Positions 1 to 7,671 of a DNA stretch of 11,765 bases are shown in pieces (the stretch's first letter is position 1; every line of letters starts with the position of its first letter). Made by a program: the position numbers and the translations under genes. Under the pieces are notes generated by a model that saw only the letters and a list, made by a program, of their open reading frames with translations, was not told where the DNA came from and ran no database searches. The stretch covers positions 1-11,765 of the forward strand of contig JAJDAM010000228.1 of NCBI GenBank assembly GCA_029261905.1, written 5' to 3'. The DNA is from Deltaproteobacteria bacterium. GTDB lineage: Bacteria > Myxococcota_A > UBA9160 > SMWR01.

Positions 1-566
1 AGGACCCGGACGTCATCCTGCTCGGAGAAGTGCGCGACACCGAATCAGCGCGTGAAGCCATCCGCGCGTCCCAGACCGGCCACCTCGTCCTGACTACGCT
101 GCACTGCAACGATGCACTCGACGCCGTGGAGCGATTGCGCGATCTCGAAATGCTGCCCAACTCGATCGCCAGCGAGTTGATCGCCGTGTTCGCACAGCGA
201 CTCGCGAAGAAGATCTGCGATGGCTGCCGCGAACCCGTCGAGCCCGACCCCGCAGTCGCATCCGAGGTATTTCCGACTGGCGTTCCCGATGGCTTCCGAG
301 CGTTTCGAGGCCGCGGCTGCGAGGCTTGTGATGGGTCGGGCAGCCTCGGGCGCACGGCTGTCGTCGAGTACCTGCCGATCGACGAGAGGCTTCGCGCGGC
401 GATCTCCGAGGGTTCGACACTGGCTGAACTTCGACGGTTCGCCCGCGACGCGGGAATCGCATCGCTTCGAGACCGCGCGCTCGAACTGGTCGAACAGGGT
501 GCGATTGCATTCGAAAGCCTGCCTCGCTTCATCCCGATCGATCGGCTGAAACCACCCGCGGACTGA
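1..566 (+). CDS. Type II secretion / type IV pilus assembly ATPase (GspE/PilB family), C-terminal part
   Basis: This is the C-terminal part of a secretion-type hexameric ATPase, which drives pseudopilus or pilus assembly at the cytoplasmic face of the inner membrane. The 5' end is outside the window; reading starts at base 3 with DPDVILLGEVRD, the family Walker B region, so the Walker A and N-terminal domains are missing. A His-box like stretch (TGHLVLTTLH) follows, then the conserved segment ending AQRLAKKIC. Two Cys pairs, CDGC and CEAC about 30 residues later, form the tetracysteine zinc-binding insert typical of GspE/PilB. PilT-type retraction ATPases normally lack this insert, so an assembly ATPase is favoured. 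The tail is family-like and ends at a TGA. GspE and PilB cannot be told apart here because the flanking secretin or pilin genes are not visible. Family is secure; subtype is uncertain. Confidence 0.93.
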   Translation, partial: DPDVILLGEVRDTESAREAIRASQTGHLVLTTLHCNDALDAVERLRDLEMLPNSIASELIAVFAQRLAKKICDGCREPVEPDPAVASEVFPTGVPDGFRAFRGRGCEACDGSGSLGRTAVVEYLPIDERLRAAISEGSTLAELRRFARDAGIASLRDRALELVEQGAIAFESLPRFIPIDRLKPPAD

Positions 567-575
567 TCGCCACCA

Positions 576-596
576 GACGCTGCGAGGCGAAGCGTC
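576..596 (+). other. Inverted repeat between the secretion ATPase and the ligase gene
   Basis: GACGCT (576-581) and AGCGTC (591-596) can form a 6-bp stem with a 9-base loop, 10 bases after the ATPase stop. No T-run follows, so it is a poor intrinsic terminator. It could be a weak terminator, an operator for the next gene, or chance in GC-rich DNA. Confidence 0.25.
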
Positions 597-602
597 GCGA
601 GG

Positions 603-608
603 CATACT
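603..608 (+). promoter_or_regulatory. Possible -10 element upstream of the ligase gene
   Basis: CATACT lies 45 bases before the ATG at 654 and resembles a sigma-70 -10 hexamer. I see no convincing -35 hexamer at the expected distance. The gene start itself has a purine-rich Shine-Dalgarno GGAGAGG at 644-650. Confidence 0.2.
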
Positions 609-653
609 CGGCGCCCTGATCCGCTGCGGCTTCCAAGTCGCCTGGAGAGGTGC

Positions 654-2183
654 ATGGGAATCGAGATCGATCGCGAAACGTTCGAGCAGCGCGACTACGA
701 TCGTTTCGACGAGCGCCTGCGCGGCTGTCTCGAGGCCCTCGAACGGTTGCTCGCGCGCCCCGACTTCGGCGTCGGTGAGATGTCGATCGGGGCGGAACTC
801 GAACTCACGCTCATCGACGAAGATGCCAGACCGCTACCCATCAACCTCGCGGTTCTCGGCGACACACTCGACCCCCGATTCACGGTCGAACTGAATCGCT
901 TCAACCTGGAGTGCAATCTTCGCCACACCACGATCGCCGGGTCCCCGTTCCAGTTCCTTCGACGCGAGATGGAAGATGCACTTGCCGAGGTTCGCCGCGC
1001 GGCCCGTCCGCATGGTGGGCGTGTGGTTGCCGTCGGAATTCTGCCGACACTGATGGAAGCCGATCTCCAATCCCACGCGATGACCAACACGTCGCGGTTT
1101 CGCGCGTTGTCTGCTGCGTTGCAGCGAAGACGCCGAGGATCATTCGATTTTCGGATCGATGGTGATGAGCCTCTCGATGTCAGCTGCAACGATGTCACGT
1201 TCGAAGGCGCCGCGACCTCGTTGCAGGTGCACCTGCGGATCGATCCGAAGCGATTTGCGACCGTGTTCAACGCGGCCCAGCTGGCGACCGCTCCCGTACT
1301 GGCGATCGCGGGGAATTCGCCGACGTTTCTGGGCCACTCGCTGTGGCGGGAGACGCGCGTCGCGCTGTTCAAGCAGGCCGTCGACGACCGCGATCCTCTC
1401 GCTCGAAACCGAAGTCGCGTGGCGCGTGTTTCATTCGGGCGGGACTGGGTGAAGGAGGGTGCCCTCGAGCTTTTCACCGAAGCGGTCGAGACACACGAGG
1501 CGTTGCTACCGATCGTGGGTCCCGAAGACCCGCTCGAATGCCTGGCGGCAGGCGGATGCCCATTGCTCGATGAGATCCGACTCCACCAGGGAACGGTTTG
1601 GAGCTGGAACCGCCCGGTCTACGACCCCGCCGATGACGGCCACCTTCGCATCGAACTTCGCGCGCTTCCCGCCGGCCCCTCCGTCACTGACATGTTGGCC
1701 AACGTGGCACTGCTCGTCGGCCTGACCCTCGGCGTAGCCGAACGTATCGACGGTTGGGTCGGGAACTTTCCGTTCGACGCAGCACACCAGAACTTCTACC
1801 GCGCCGCCAAGAACGGTCTCGACAGTGTGCTCAGCTGGCCCGCCCAGGCAGGCGACCGCTCCGATGAGGTCGTCGCACGCGTCCTGATTCCATCATTGCT
1901 TCCGGTCGCCAGGCAGGGCCTCGTCGGCGCGGGTGTCGAGGGTAGCGAAGCCGATCAACTACTCGGTGTCATCGAGGCGCGCTGCGCAACCGGGCAAACC
2001 GGTGCACGCTGGCAGAGTGAGATGATTCGACAGCTCGACGAAAAAATGGACCGCACTGCCGCTCTGGCATTCCTCATCGAGCGGTATCACGAGCTGTCGA
2101 ACTCAGGCTTACCCGTACACGGATGGGACATCGACATCTCCACACCGGTATCCACAGCAACGGGCATTGGAAGAAAACAGTGA
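654..2183 (+). CDS. Glutamate-cysteine ligase family 2 (GCS2/YbdK-like) carboxylate-amine ligase
   Basis: A 509-residue cytosolic protein of the GCS2 family, which uses ATP to activate a carboxylate (classically the gamma-carboxyl of glutamate) and join it to an amine. Family marks are the N-terminal GAELE motif (residues 46-50, Mg-ATP glutamates), ELNRFNLECN (about 79-88), VHLRID (192-197), GNSPTFLG (220-227), GTVWSWNRPVYD (313-324) and IELRALPAGPS (333-343). It is longer than the roughly 370-residue YbdK proteins because of an extra C-terminal region. The ATG at 654 is supported by GGAGAGG 3 bases upstream. It is followed 43 bases later by an aspartoacylase-like gene, probably in one operon. 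The substrate cannot be read from sequence: glutathione-type synthesis is only one possibility, and no glutathione synthetase is next to it. Family confident; reaction unknown. Confidence 0.88.
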   Translation: MGIEIDRETFEQRDYDRFDERLRGCLEALERLLARPDFGVGEMSIGAELELTLIDEDARPLPINLAVLGDTLDPRFTVELNRFNLECNLRHTTIAGSPFQFLRREMEDALAEVRRAARPHGGRVVAVGILPTLMEADLQSHAMTNTSRFRALSAALQRRRRGSFDFRIDGDEPLDVSCNDVTFEGAATSLQVHLRIDPKRFATVFNAAQLATAPVLAIAGNSPTFLGHSLWRETRVALFKQAVDDRDPLARNRSRVARVSFGRDWVKEGALELFTEAVETHEALLPIVGPEDPLECLAAGGCPLLDEIRLHQGTVWSWNRPVYDPADDGHLRIELRALPAGPSVTDMLANVALLVGLTLGVAERIDGWVGNFPFDAAHQNFYRAAKNGLDSVLSWPAQAGDRSDEVVARVLIPSLLPVARQGLVGAGVEGSEADQLLGVIEARCATGQTGARWQSEMIRQLDEKMDRTAALAFLIERYHELSNSGLPVHGWDIDISTPVSTATGIGRKQ

Positions 2184-2226
2184 AGAGCGATGTGAAGATC
2201 GACTCGAGAGCACAACGAAGGGAGCG

Positions 2227-3252
2227 ATGAGCAGTTCGGAACTCGTACGTATCGTGGAAGCCGCTACTGATCTCGACCCCGAGACGCTGCCGACTGACCT
2301 GTCGGGTTTCCTTCGCTGGCTCGGTGGCCCGACGTTGATCCGTCAGGTCGGTAGAGATCCGTCTCGCACGCGAATCGTGTCGACGCTTCTCCACGCGAAC
2401 GAACCGTCGGGACTGGTTGCGGTCCTTCGCTGGTTGCACAGCGCGAAGATGCCGGCAACCAACGTGCTGTTCGCGATCTCTTCGGTCGAGGCCGCGCTTC
2501 ACGGCGACGGCTTCGAGTACCGCTTTCTACCGGGATGCACCGATATGAATCGTTGCTGGTTGCCGCCGTATTCGGGACCAGAAGCACGCATTGCTCACGA
2601 AATGCTCGCCTTGATGCGGCAAACGGGCGCCGAATGTCTCGTCGATATCCACAACAATACCGGTCACAACCCTGCGTATGGAGTAGGCCCCTTCCCGGGC
2701 GCAGCTGAACTCAACCTGGTGGCACTCTGGGGAGACCGGTTCATTCATTCGACCCTGCAGTTGGGTACGCTCGTCGTAGCCACGCGTGACGATTTCCCGA
2801 GCGTCACGATCGAATGCGGTCGATCCTTCGATCCGCTGGCCGATGAGATCGCACACACCGGGCTCGTTCGATTGTTGGAGCTTCCGCAGCTCGAGTTGCG
2901 GCAGCAGACCTCACCGATTCGTGTCATGACCGACCCGGTCCGCGTCAGTGTGCGACCCGGCTTCGAGCTTGCATTCGGCGATCGCGCGGATCGAGACGCC
3001 GATCTGACGATTGCGCTCGACGTCGATCGTCACAATTTCGAACAGATGCCGGCCGGGACTTCCATCGGTTGGCTCAGAGCCGGAATCGCGTGGCCTCTCG
3101 AGGCCCTCGGTGAGGAGGGATGTGACGTCTCGTCCGACTATTTCGAAGCGGACGGCCAGAGATTGATCGCGCGACGGCCGCTGACGCCGGTCATGATGAC
3201 GACCAATCGCGACAACGCGCTGGCGGACTGCCTCTTCTACATCGTTCAGTAG
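2227..3252 (+). CDS. Succinylglutamate desuccinylase/aspartoacylase (AstE/AspA) family zinc hydrolase
   Basis: A 341-residue M14-like zinc amidohydrolase. This family removes acyl groups from N-acyl aspartate or glutamate, or acts on related amides. Catalytic and metal-site motifs occur in the expected order: HANEPSG (His56, Glu59, first zinc ligands), DMNRCW (Asn108-Arg109, substrate carboxylate binding), DIHNNTGHN (His142, third zinc ligand) and TIECG (Glu196, probable general base). The C-terminal third has no recognisable catalytic motif and is probably the beta-rich domain usual in this family. I chose the ATG at 2227, preceded by GAAGGGAG. An in-frame TTG at 2167 would add 20 polar residues and overlap the ligase gene by 17 bases. 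Position right after a GCS2 ligase suggests it cleaves or edits the ligase product, which is inference. No signal peptide is seen, so it is likely cytosolic. Confidence 0.87.
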   Translation: MSSSELVRIVEAATDLDPETLPTDLSGFLRWLGGPTLIRQVGRDPSRTRIVSTLLHANEPSGLVAVLRWLHSAKMPATNVLFAISSVEAALHGDGFEYRFLPGCTDMNRCWLPPYSGPEARIAHEMLALMRQTGAECLVDIHNNTGHNPAYGVGPFPGAAELNLVALWGDRFIHSTLQLGTLVVATRDDFPSVTIECGRSFDPLADEIAHTGLVRLLELPQLELRQQTSPIRVMTDPVRVSVRPGFELAFGDRADRDADLTIALDVDRHNFEQMPAGTSIGWLRAGIAWPLEALGEEGCDVSSDYFEADGQRLIARRPLTPVMMTTNRDNALADCLFYIVQ

Positions 3253-3317
3253 ACGAACCGAGCCCTACCTCCCCTATCGCGCGGCAACCGCTTCGAGCGG
3301 GTGGAACCGAGGCAAAA

Positions 3318-3334
3318 CGCCCCGCTATGGGGCG
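3318..3334 (+). terminator. Possible (bidirectional) terminator hairpin after the hydrolase gene
   Basis: CGCCCC (3318-3323) and GGGGCG (3329-3334) form a 6-bp GC-only stem with a 5-base loop GCTAT. It is flanked by AAAA on the left and ATTT on the right, so the stem can extend past an A-A mismatch by three A-T pairs. The T-run is short, making this a modest intrinsic terminator. It sits in the 210-base gap between the ligase/hydrolase unit and the CBS-led operon, where a transcription boundary is expected. I see no other feature or good promoter in that gap. Confidence 0.4.
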
Positions 3335-3462
3335 ATTTGCAGCTCGCCTCACGGCCGACACGCGCACCCTTTGCTGTCGCGCAGGTCGGAGCCCACAACG
3401 ACCGGGCACGGTGATTGCACGTCGACGGGTCAGATCCCGACCGGGAGGAGGTCAAGAATCCC

Positions 3463-4224
3463 ATGCCCGAGCGTTCTAACCTGGCGCTGGACATTCAGCA
3501 GAAGTCACCTGCCAAGAAGGGGACGTCAGTCCCTTCCCTGGTCGCGCGTATCTATCTCAGTTTCGCCTGCTCGTACCTCAAAGACGTAGGAGCCCCGACG
3601 ATCACCGAAGACTGCAACACGCTTGCGGATTTCGAGCGGGAGGTCTCTCGAATCAAAGATGAGTGCGATGAGATTCTGGCGGAGAGCCGGTTGCGGTTTG
3701 GGGATGTCGAATCGAGTGGCGAGCCGCGGGCGGCGAGTGCCGCCCAAGAAGCACTGCCGGGCGGGACCGGGCAGAAACCGACCGTCAAGATCGAAGCACA
3801 CCTCAAGGTGTCGGATGCGATGACTCGCGATGTCAAGTCGATTCGGCGAAACGATAGGCTGTCGGTCGGGGATGACCTCATGAAGGTCGGAAATTTTCGC
3901 CATGTGGTCGTCCTCGACGATGACACGGGCGACCTCGTCGGAGTCATCAGTCACCGGGACATCTTCTACGGTGCACTCGGGTGGAGCACCGGACAAGGCG
4001 AAACCGCTCACCAGAAGTCGCTGGAATCGATTCCAGCCAAAGACGTCATGAATTCCGATGTCATCACGACTTCCCCCGACACGCCCCTGGCAGAGGCGTG
4101 CCAGGTGATGATCGAAAGGAAGATCGGCTGCCTTCCGGTCGTCGGAAATCGCGTCCTGGTCGGAATCCTGACGGAAGGGGATCTGCTGGCGATCCTATCC
4201 AACGCACAATACGGATCGACCTGA
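3463..4224 (+). CDS. Two-CBS-domain protein with an unassigned N-terminal region
   Basis: A 253-residue soluble protein. The C-terminal half holds a tandem CBS pair (Bateman module): CBS1 from about residue 116 (VSDAMTRDVKSIRRN ... VGVISHRDIFY) and CBS2 from about 192 (AKDVMNSDVITTSPDTPLAEA ... LVGILTEGDLLAIL). Such pairs bind AMP, ATP, SAM or similar ligands and act as energy or nucleotide sensors. The first about 110 residues include a segment with several Glu, Asp and Arg (FEREVSRIKDECDEILAESR) that may be helical, plus a low-complexity linker. I do not recognise a domain there. The ATG at 3463 is preceded by GGAGGAG at 3444-3450 (12-base spacer); an in-frame TTG at 3415 lies upstream. The patatin gene begins 25 bases after its stop, suggesting co-transcription and perhaps regulation of the lipase or transporter by adenylates (inference). 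Confidence 0.87.
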   Translation: MPERSNLALDIQQKSPAKKGTSVPSLVARIYLSFACSYLKDVGAPTITEDCNTLADFEREVSRIKDECDEILAESRLRFGDVESSGEPRAASAAQEALPGGTGQKPTVKIEAHLKVSDAMTRDVKSIRRNDRLSVGDDLMKVGNFRHVVVLDDDTGDLVGVISHRDIFYGALGWSTGQGETAHQKSLESIPAKDVMNSDVITTSPDTPLAEACQVMIERKIGCLPVVGNRVLVGILTEGDLLAILSNAQYGST

Positions 4225-4249
4225 TTCGAAGGGCCCCGGTGGCCGTGGC

Positions 4250-5485
4250 ATGAATGCGTCGGTGAACAGCGGAGGGGTTGCACTCGTCCTGTCTGGGGGC
4301 GGTGCGCGAGGAGCCTACGAGGCCGGCGTGCTCTCGTACATCTTTGACCACATCTATCCAAAGCTCCCGGACGGATTCGAATTCGACATTGTGAGCGGAA
4401 CCTCCGTGGGCGCCATTCATGCTGGATTCGTGGCTGCCAGTGCCGATCAACCTCCGGGGGAACGGGCCGCAGATCTCATCGCAACGTGGTCTGATATGGA
4501 GCTGGACCATGTGCTGAAATTGTCACCCACCGATCTTTTCGGAATACCGCTTCGCGCGCTCGGGATGGGCAGAGCGAAATCGAAACGTCGCTCCGCTTCG
4601 ACCGAGGTGATCGGAGGCCTGGTCGACATCTCGCCACTCGAGCGCCTGGTCGAAGAGCGGATCCCGTGGAAGGGTTTGCGCGCCAACCTGTCGGCTCGAA
4701 GACCCCGAACACTGTGCGTCTCCTGTACCGACATCCACACCGGCCTCGTGACGGTCTTCGTCGACGGCGAACCGGTCGACCTCAAAGCGTGGGACGGCGA
4801 CAGCTACGCCCAGGCGATCCACGGGAAGATCGACTCGCGTCACGTTCGGGCGTCGGCAGCAATTCCGTTCCTGTTTCCAGCAGTGCGGATCGACGACAGC
4901 TTCTATCTCGACGGCGGCCTACGGGTCAACACACCTCTGTCGCCGGCTCTGCGTCTGGGTGCCGACAAGGTTCTGGTGATCGGGCTCAAGCTCGCTCCTG
5001 GCGACGAGAAGGTGAGTTCCCAAGCCGAGGATGCGATCACCCAGCCGGCCTTCGTGTTGGGCAAGATGCTCAACGTGCTCGTCCTCGACCAACTCGAACA
5101 CGAGCTTCGGCGCATGGAGATCGTCAATACGATTCTCACAGCCGCCTCGCAGACACTCGGGGGCGAGTGCCTCGATTCGATACGAGCCGCCATCGGGTCG
5201 AAGCGCGGGGTCGAATACCGACAAGTCGAGTCCGTGGTAGTGCGCCCCAGTCGCGACATCGGTGCGATCGCCGCAGAGGCGCATCGGGGTCGAGGGCGAC
5301 TAACGCGCTCTCGCGGCGTGCTGGCGGAACTGTTGGCACGAACGGCGCTTCGCGGGGTGCCAGACGACGAGGCCGATCTCTTTTCGTATCTGTTCTTCGA
5401 CTCGTCCTTCGCACGACCGCTGATCGAACTCGGACGCGCCGATGCCGAGCGCCAACACGACGAGATCATGGAGCTGCTGTCGTGA
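4250..5485 (+). CDS. Patatin-like phospholipase
   Basis: A 411-residue lipid acyl hydrolase of the patatin/RssA family, using a Ser-Asp dyad on phospholipid or other acyl esters. The oxyanion-hole motif SGGGARGAYEAGVL is at residues 15-28, the nucleophile elbow GTSVG at 50-54 (Ser52), and the catalytic Asp in LDGGLRVNTPLSPA (Asp221). All catalytic elements are intact. The about 170 residues after the catalytic core form a C-terminal extension with no motif I recognise. There is no signal peptide, so it is probably cytoplasmic or peripherally membrane-bound. The ATG at 4250 puts the glycine motif at the usual N-terminal position. It lies between the CBS gene (25-base gap) and the ABC ATPase (16-base gap to its GTG), within one likely operon. 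The physiological substrate is unknown. Confidence 0.92.
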   Translation: MNASVNSGGVALVLSGGGARGAYEAGVLSYIFDHIYPKLPDGFEFDIVSGTSVGAIHAGFVAASADQPPGERAADLIATWSDMELDHVLKLSPTDLFGIPLRALGMGRAKSKRRSASTEVIGGLVDISPLERLVEERIPWKGLRANLSARRPRTLCVSCTDIHTGLVTVFVDGEPVDLKAWDGDSYAQAIHGKIDSRHVRASAAIPFLFPAVRIDDSFYLDGGLRVNTPLSPALRLGADKVLVIGLKLAPGDEKVSSQAEDAITQPAFVLGKMLNVLVLDQLEHELRRMEIVNTILTAASQTLGGECLDSIRAAIGSKRGVEYRQVESVVVRPSRDIGAIAAEAHRGRGRLTRSRGVLAELLARTALRGVPDDEADLFSYLFFDSSFARPLIELGRADAERQHDEIMELLS

Positions 5486-5501
5486 CGCGTCGCTTCGTTT
5501 C

Positions 5502-6419
5502 GTGAAGTCCGCGGTTTCGACACGCCGGCTCACGCGCCGCTTCGCGGGTCGCCTGGTGGTGGACTCCCTCGACCTCGAGGTGCCCTCGGGGCAGATCTTC
5601 GGCTTCCTCGGGCCCAACGCAGCGGGCAAGACCACCACGATCCGCATGCTCGCTGGGATCCTTTTGCCCAGCGACGGCGAGGGAAGTGTGTTGGGTTTCG
5701 ACCTGTATCGCGAAGCCGAGAGCATCAAACGCCAGATCGGATATGTCGCACAACACTTCGGGCTCTACGACAACCTGACGGCCGCCGAAAATCTCGAATT
5801 CTATTCTCGTGTGTATGGCGCGGCCGATCCGCAGAAGCGCAACAGCCTGATGGATCGCTACGGCTTCTCTTCCTATCGGGATGTGCTGGCAAAGAACCTC
5901 TCGGGTGGGTTCAGGCAACGCCTCTCGCTCATCTGTGCATTGACCCACGCGCCGAAGCTGCTGTTTCTAGACGAGCCGACAGCCGGCGTCGACCCGGGCG
6001 TCAGAAAAGAACTGTGGGACTTCTTCTACCAGCTGGCGGAAACGGGCACCACACTGTTCGTCACCACCCATTACATGGAAGAAGCCGAGCGCTGCGACCA
6101 CCTGGCCTTCATCCATCACGGCAGGCTGATTGCAGATGACACCCCTGAGGGTATCAAGAAGGCGCTCACTGGCCGCGACGTCTTTCGCATCGGCTGTCGA
6201 TACGAACCCGAAGTCGTCACCCGCGCGCGGCGGCTGGAGGGCGTCGAAATGGTGAACCAGTTCGGCAACACCCTCCGGCTGGTGATCGCGCGGAAGCGAT
6301 ACGATGAGATGGCGTTGAAACAGGCGCTGGGGCTCGGGGAGCGCCCGGAGGTATCGATCGAACGCGATCAACCGAGCCTCGAGGACGTCTTCGTGACACT
6401 CACGAGCGAGAGCACGTGA
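5502..6419 (+). CDS. ABC transporter ATP-binding protein (ABC-2 / YbhF-CcmA type exporter)
   Basis: A 305-residue nucleotide-binding subunit that powers an ABC-2 type exporter. With the GTG start at 5502, Walker A is GPNAAGKTT (residues 37-45, Lys43), the Q-loop glutamine is at 84, the ABC signature LSGGFRQR at 133-140, Walker B plus catalytic Glu LLFLDEP at 153-159, and the switch His190 in TTHYMEEAERC. The C-terminal about 70 residues match the extra domain common in drug- and polysaccharide-type exporters, ending LEDVFVTLTS. An upstream in-frame ATG at 5442 would overlap the patatin gene and add 20 residues with no homology-like pattern, so I prefer GTG 5502 although no strong Shine-Dalgarno precedes it. 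The stop overlaps the permease start (TGATG), a sign of translational coupling. Transported substrate is unknown. Confidence 0.93.
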   Translation: MKSAVSTRRLTRRFAGRLVVDSLDLEVPSGQIFGFLGPNAAGKTTTIRMLAGILLPSDGEGSVLGFDLYREAESIKRQIGYVAQHFGLYDNLTAAENLEFYSRVYGAADPQKRNSLMDRYGFSSYRDVLAKNLSGGFRQRLSLICALTHAPKLLFLDEPTAGVDPGVRKELWDFFYQLAETGTTLFVTTHYMEEAERCDHLAFIHHGRLIADDTPEGIKKALTGRDVFRIGCRYEPEVVTRARRLEGVEMVNQFGNTLRLVIARKRYDEMALKQALGLGERPEVSIERDQPSLEDVFVTLTSEST

Positions 6420-7603
6420 TGGAACCTGCAGTCAATGCGGCCCCGAAGACACGCGATCCCAGCTGGCCGGCTCGGGTGTTCGGGGGCTTCGTCCCCGTTT
6501 TTCGCAAGGAGTTCATCGAAATCCGAAGAGACCCCCGCCTGGTGGTCTTCATCGTTGCGTTTCCAGTCGTGCTCCTGATCCTCTTCGGCTATGCACTTCG
6601 CATTCAACTCGACAATGTCACGATGGCGGTCTTCGACGAAGACGGTCAACTTCCGGCGCTGTTGGTCAAGGACCGCTTCCACCAGGAGGGATACCTGATC
6701 CCCGTCGAAGTGGAGAGTCTGGAAGACATCCGCAGTTGGATCGATCAGGGACGCGCGCGCGCAGGCCTCCATATTCCGAAAGATTTTTCCGCCAAACTGG
6801 TCGAGAACGAGAAGCCGTCCCTGACGCTGTACATCGACGGAAGCCTTCCCACGCTTGCGTTGGCGATCGACAACGAGTCGGGGACGATTCAGCAGACCGA
6901 TTTCAAGCGCACGCTCTATTTCAGCGACCCGGATGAAGACGCCAAGGAGTTCGCGGAGGACCCATTTCGGCTCGAAGTCGAAACCCTCTACAACCCCGAT
7001 CTCATCGACGTGTGGTTCTTTCTTCCCGCGATCATCGGGCTCCTGATCATGCAAGTGGGCTTGATTCTCACGTCTACCGCGGTGGTCAGAGAACGCGAGG
7101 CGGGCACGCTCGAGCAGCTCATCGTCACCCCGGTGACCCGGCTGGGTTTCGTGATGGGGAAGGTGATCCCGTATGCGCTGATCTCGTTCGTGGACTTCAA
7201 CCTCGTGGTGGGCGCCGGACACCTGGTGTTCGGCGTCCCGGTAGCGGGCAGCGATGCACTGCTGCTGTTTTCGGCATTGCTCTACATTCCGGCCATTGTG
7301 AGCCTCGGCCTGTTGATTTCGACCTTCGCCGAAACGCAGCAACAGGCGATCTTCCTGTCGGTCTTCATACTGCTGCCTTCAGTGCTGCTGTCGGGTTTCA
7401 TCTTTCCCGTCGAGGCAATCCCAGTGGCGATCCGCCCGCTCTCCTACCTGCTTCCGTTGACGTACTTCCTCGAGATCATCCGGGGCATCATGATCAAGGG
7501 AATCGGTTTCGCCGAACTCATGATCCCGTTTTCGGCGCTGGTCGTGTTTACGGCAGTCTTCACGGCTGTCTGCGTAGCTCGCTTCCAGAAGAAGCTGCAT
7601 TGA
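6419..7603 (+). CDS. ABC-2 type transporter permease
   Basis: A 394-residue inner-membrane permease partnered with the ATPase just upstream. It has the YhhJ/YbhS-like layout: a short cytoplasmic N-terminus with KEFIEIRRDPR before the first transmembrane helix (about residues 40-62), a large extracytoplasmic loop of about 150 residues, then a cluster of about five helices from about 197 to the C-terminus. The conserved cytoplasmic loop REREAGTLEQLIVTPV and the later PLTYFLEIIRGIMIKG are typical of the family. The ATG at 6419 shares one base with the ATPase TGA; a GTG immediately before it is also in frame. Only one permease gene is present, so a homodimer is likely. The HlyD-type adaptor gene often adjacent to such exporters is absent here; the upstream neighbour is a patatin. 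Confidence 0.92.
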   Translation: MEPAVNAAPKTRDPSWPARVFGGFVPVFRKEFIEIRRDPRLVVFIVAFPVVLLILFGYALRIQLDNVTMAVFDEDGQLPALLVKDRFHQEGYLIPVEVESLEDIRSWIDQGRARAGLHIPKDFSAKLVENEKPSLTLYIDGSLPTLALAIDNESGTIQQTDFKRTLYFSDPDEDAKEFAEDPFRLEVETLYNPDLIDVWFFLPAIIGLLIMQVGLILTSTAVVREREAGTLEQLIVTPVTRLGFVMGKVIPYALISFVDFNLVVGAGHLVFGVPVAGSDALLLFSALLYIPAIVSLGLLISTFAETQQQAIFLSVFILLPSVLLSGFIFPVEAIPVAIRPLSYLLPLTYFLEIIRGIMIKGIGFAELMIPFSALVVFTAVFTAVCVARFQKKLH

Positions 7604-7633
7604 ATCAAGCAGTGCATGCTCTCGTAGCCGACC

Positions 7634-7660
7634 GAGGAGTAGCCGGAGGCTATACTCCTC
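7634..7660 (+). repeat. Strong imperfect inverted repeat before the phosphatase gene
   Basis: GAGGAGTAGCC (7634-7644) pairs with GGCTATACTCCTC (7648-7660) across a 3-base loop, giving 11 pairs with a 2-base bulge. It lies in the 78-base gap between the permease stop and the phosphatase start. The right arm contains TATACT, a good -10 hexamer, so the palindrome may be an operator. No T-run follows, so it is a weak intrinsic terminator candidate. A 7-base direct repeat GTAGCCG also occurs here (7624-7630 and 7639-7645). Confidence 0.5.
7651..7656 (+). promoter_or_regulatory. Candidate -10 element for the phosphatase gene
   Basis: TATACT differs by one base from the sigma-70 consensus TATAAT. 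Transcription starting about 7 bases downstream would give a short leader of about 20 bases carrying the Shine-Dalgarno at 7672-7677. The hexamer 17 bases upstream (CCGACC, 7628-7633) is a poor -35, so an activator or an alternative sigma factor may be needed. Confidence 0.35.
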
Positions 7661-7671
7661 GCATTCGATCC

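Noticed and set aside
3253..3462. Gap considered as holding a small RNA or toxin-antitoxin pair
   Set aside because: Only one short hairpin is visible. Short frames there give Arg/Pro/Ser-rich products with no ribosome site.
4666..5505. Plus-strand frame of 279 codons inside the patatin gene
   Set aside because: Highly Arg/Ser-rich product in the wrong frame; the patatin frame has all catalytic motifs.
6368..7342. Long minus-strand frame of 324 codons opposite the ABC permease
   Set aside because: Its product is rich in His, Gln, Arg and Glu with no domain pattern. It is the mirror of a membrane-protein gene in GC-rich DNA, and the plus-strand frame has clear ABC-2 motifs.
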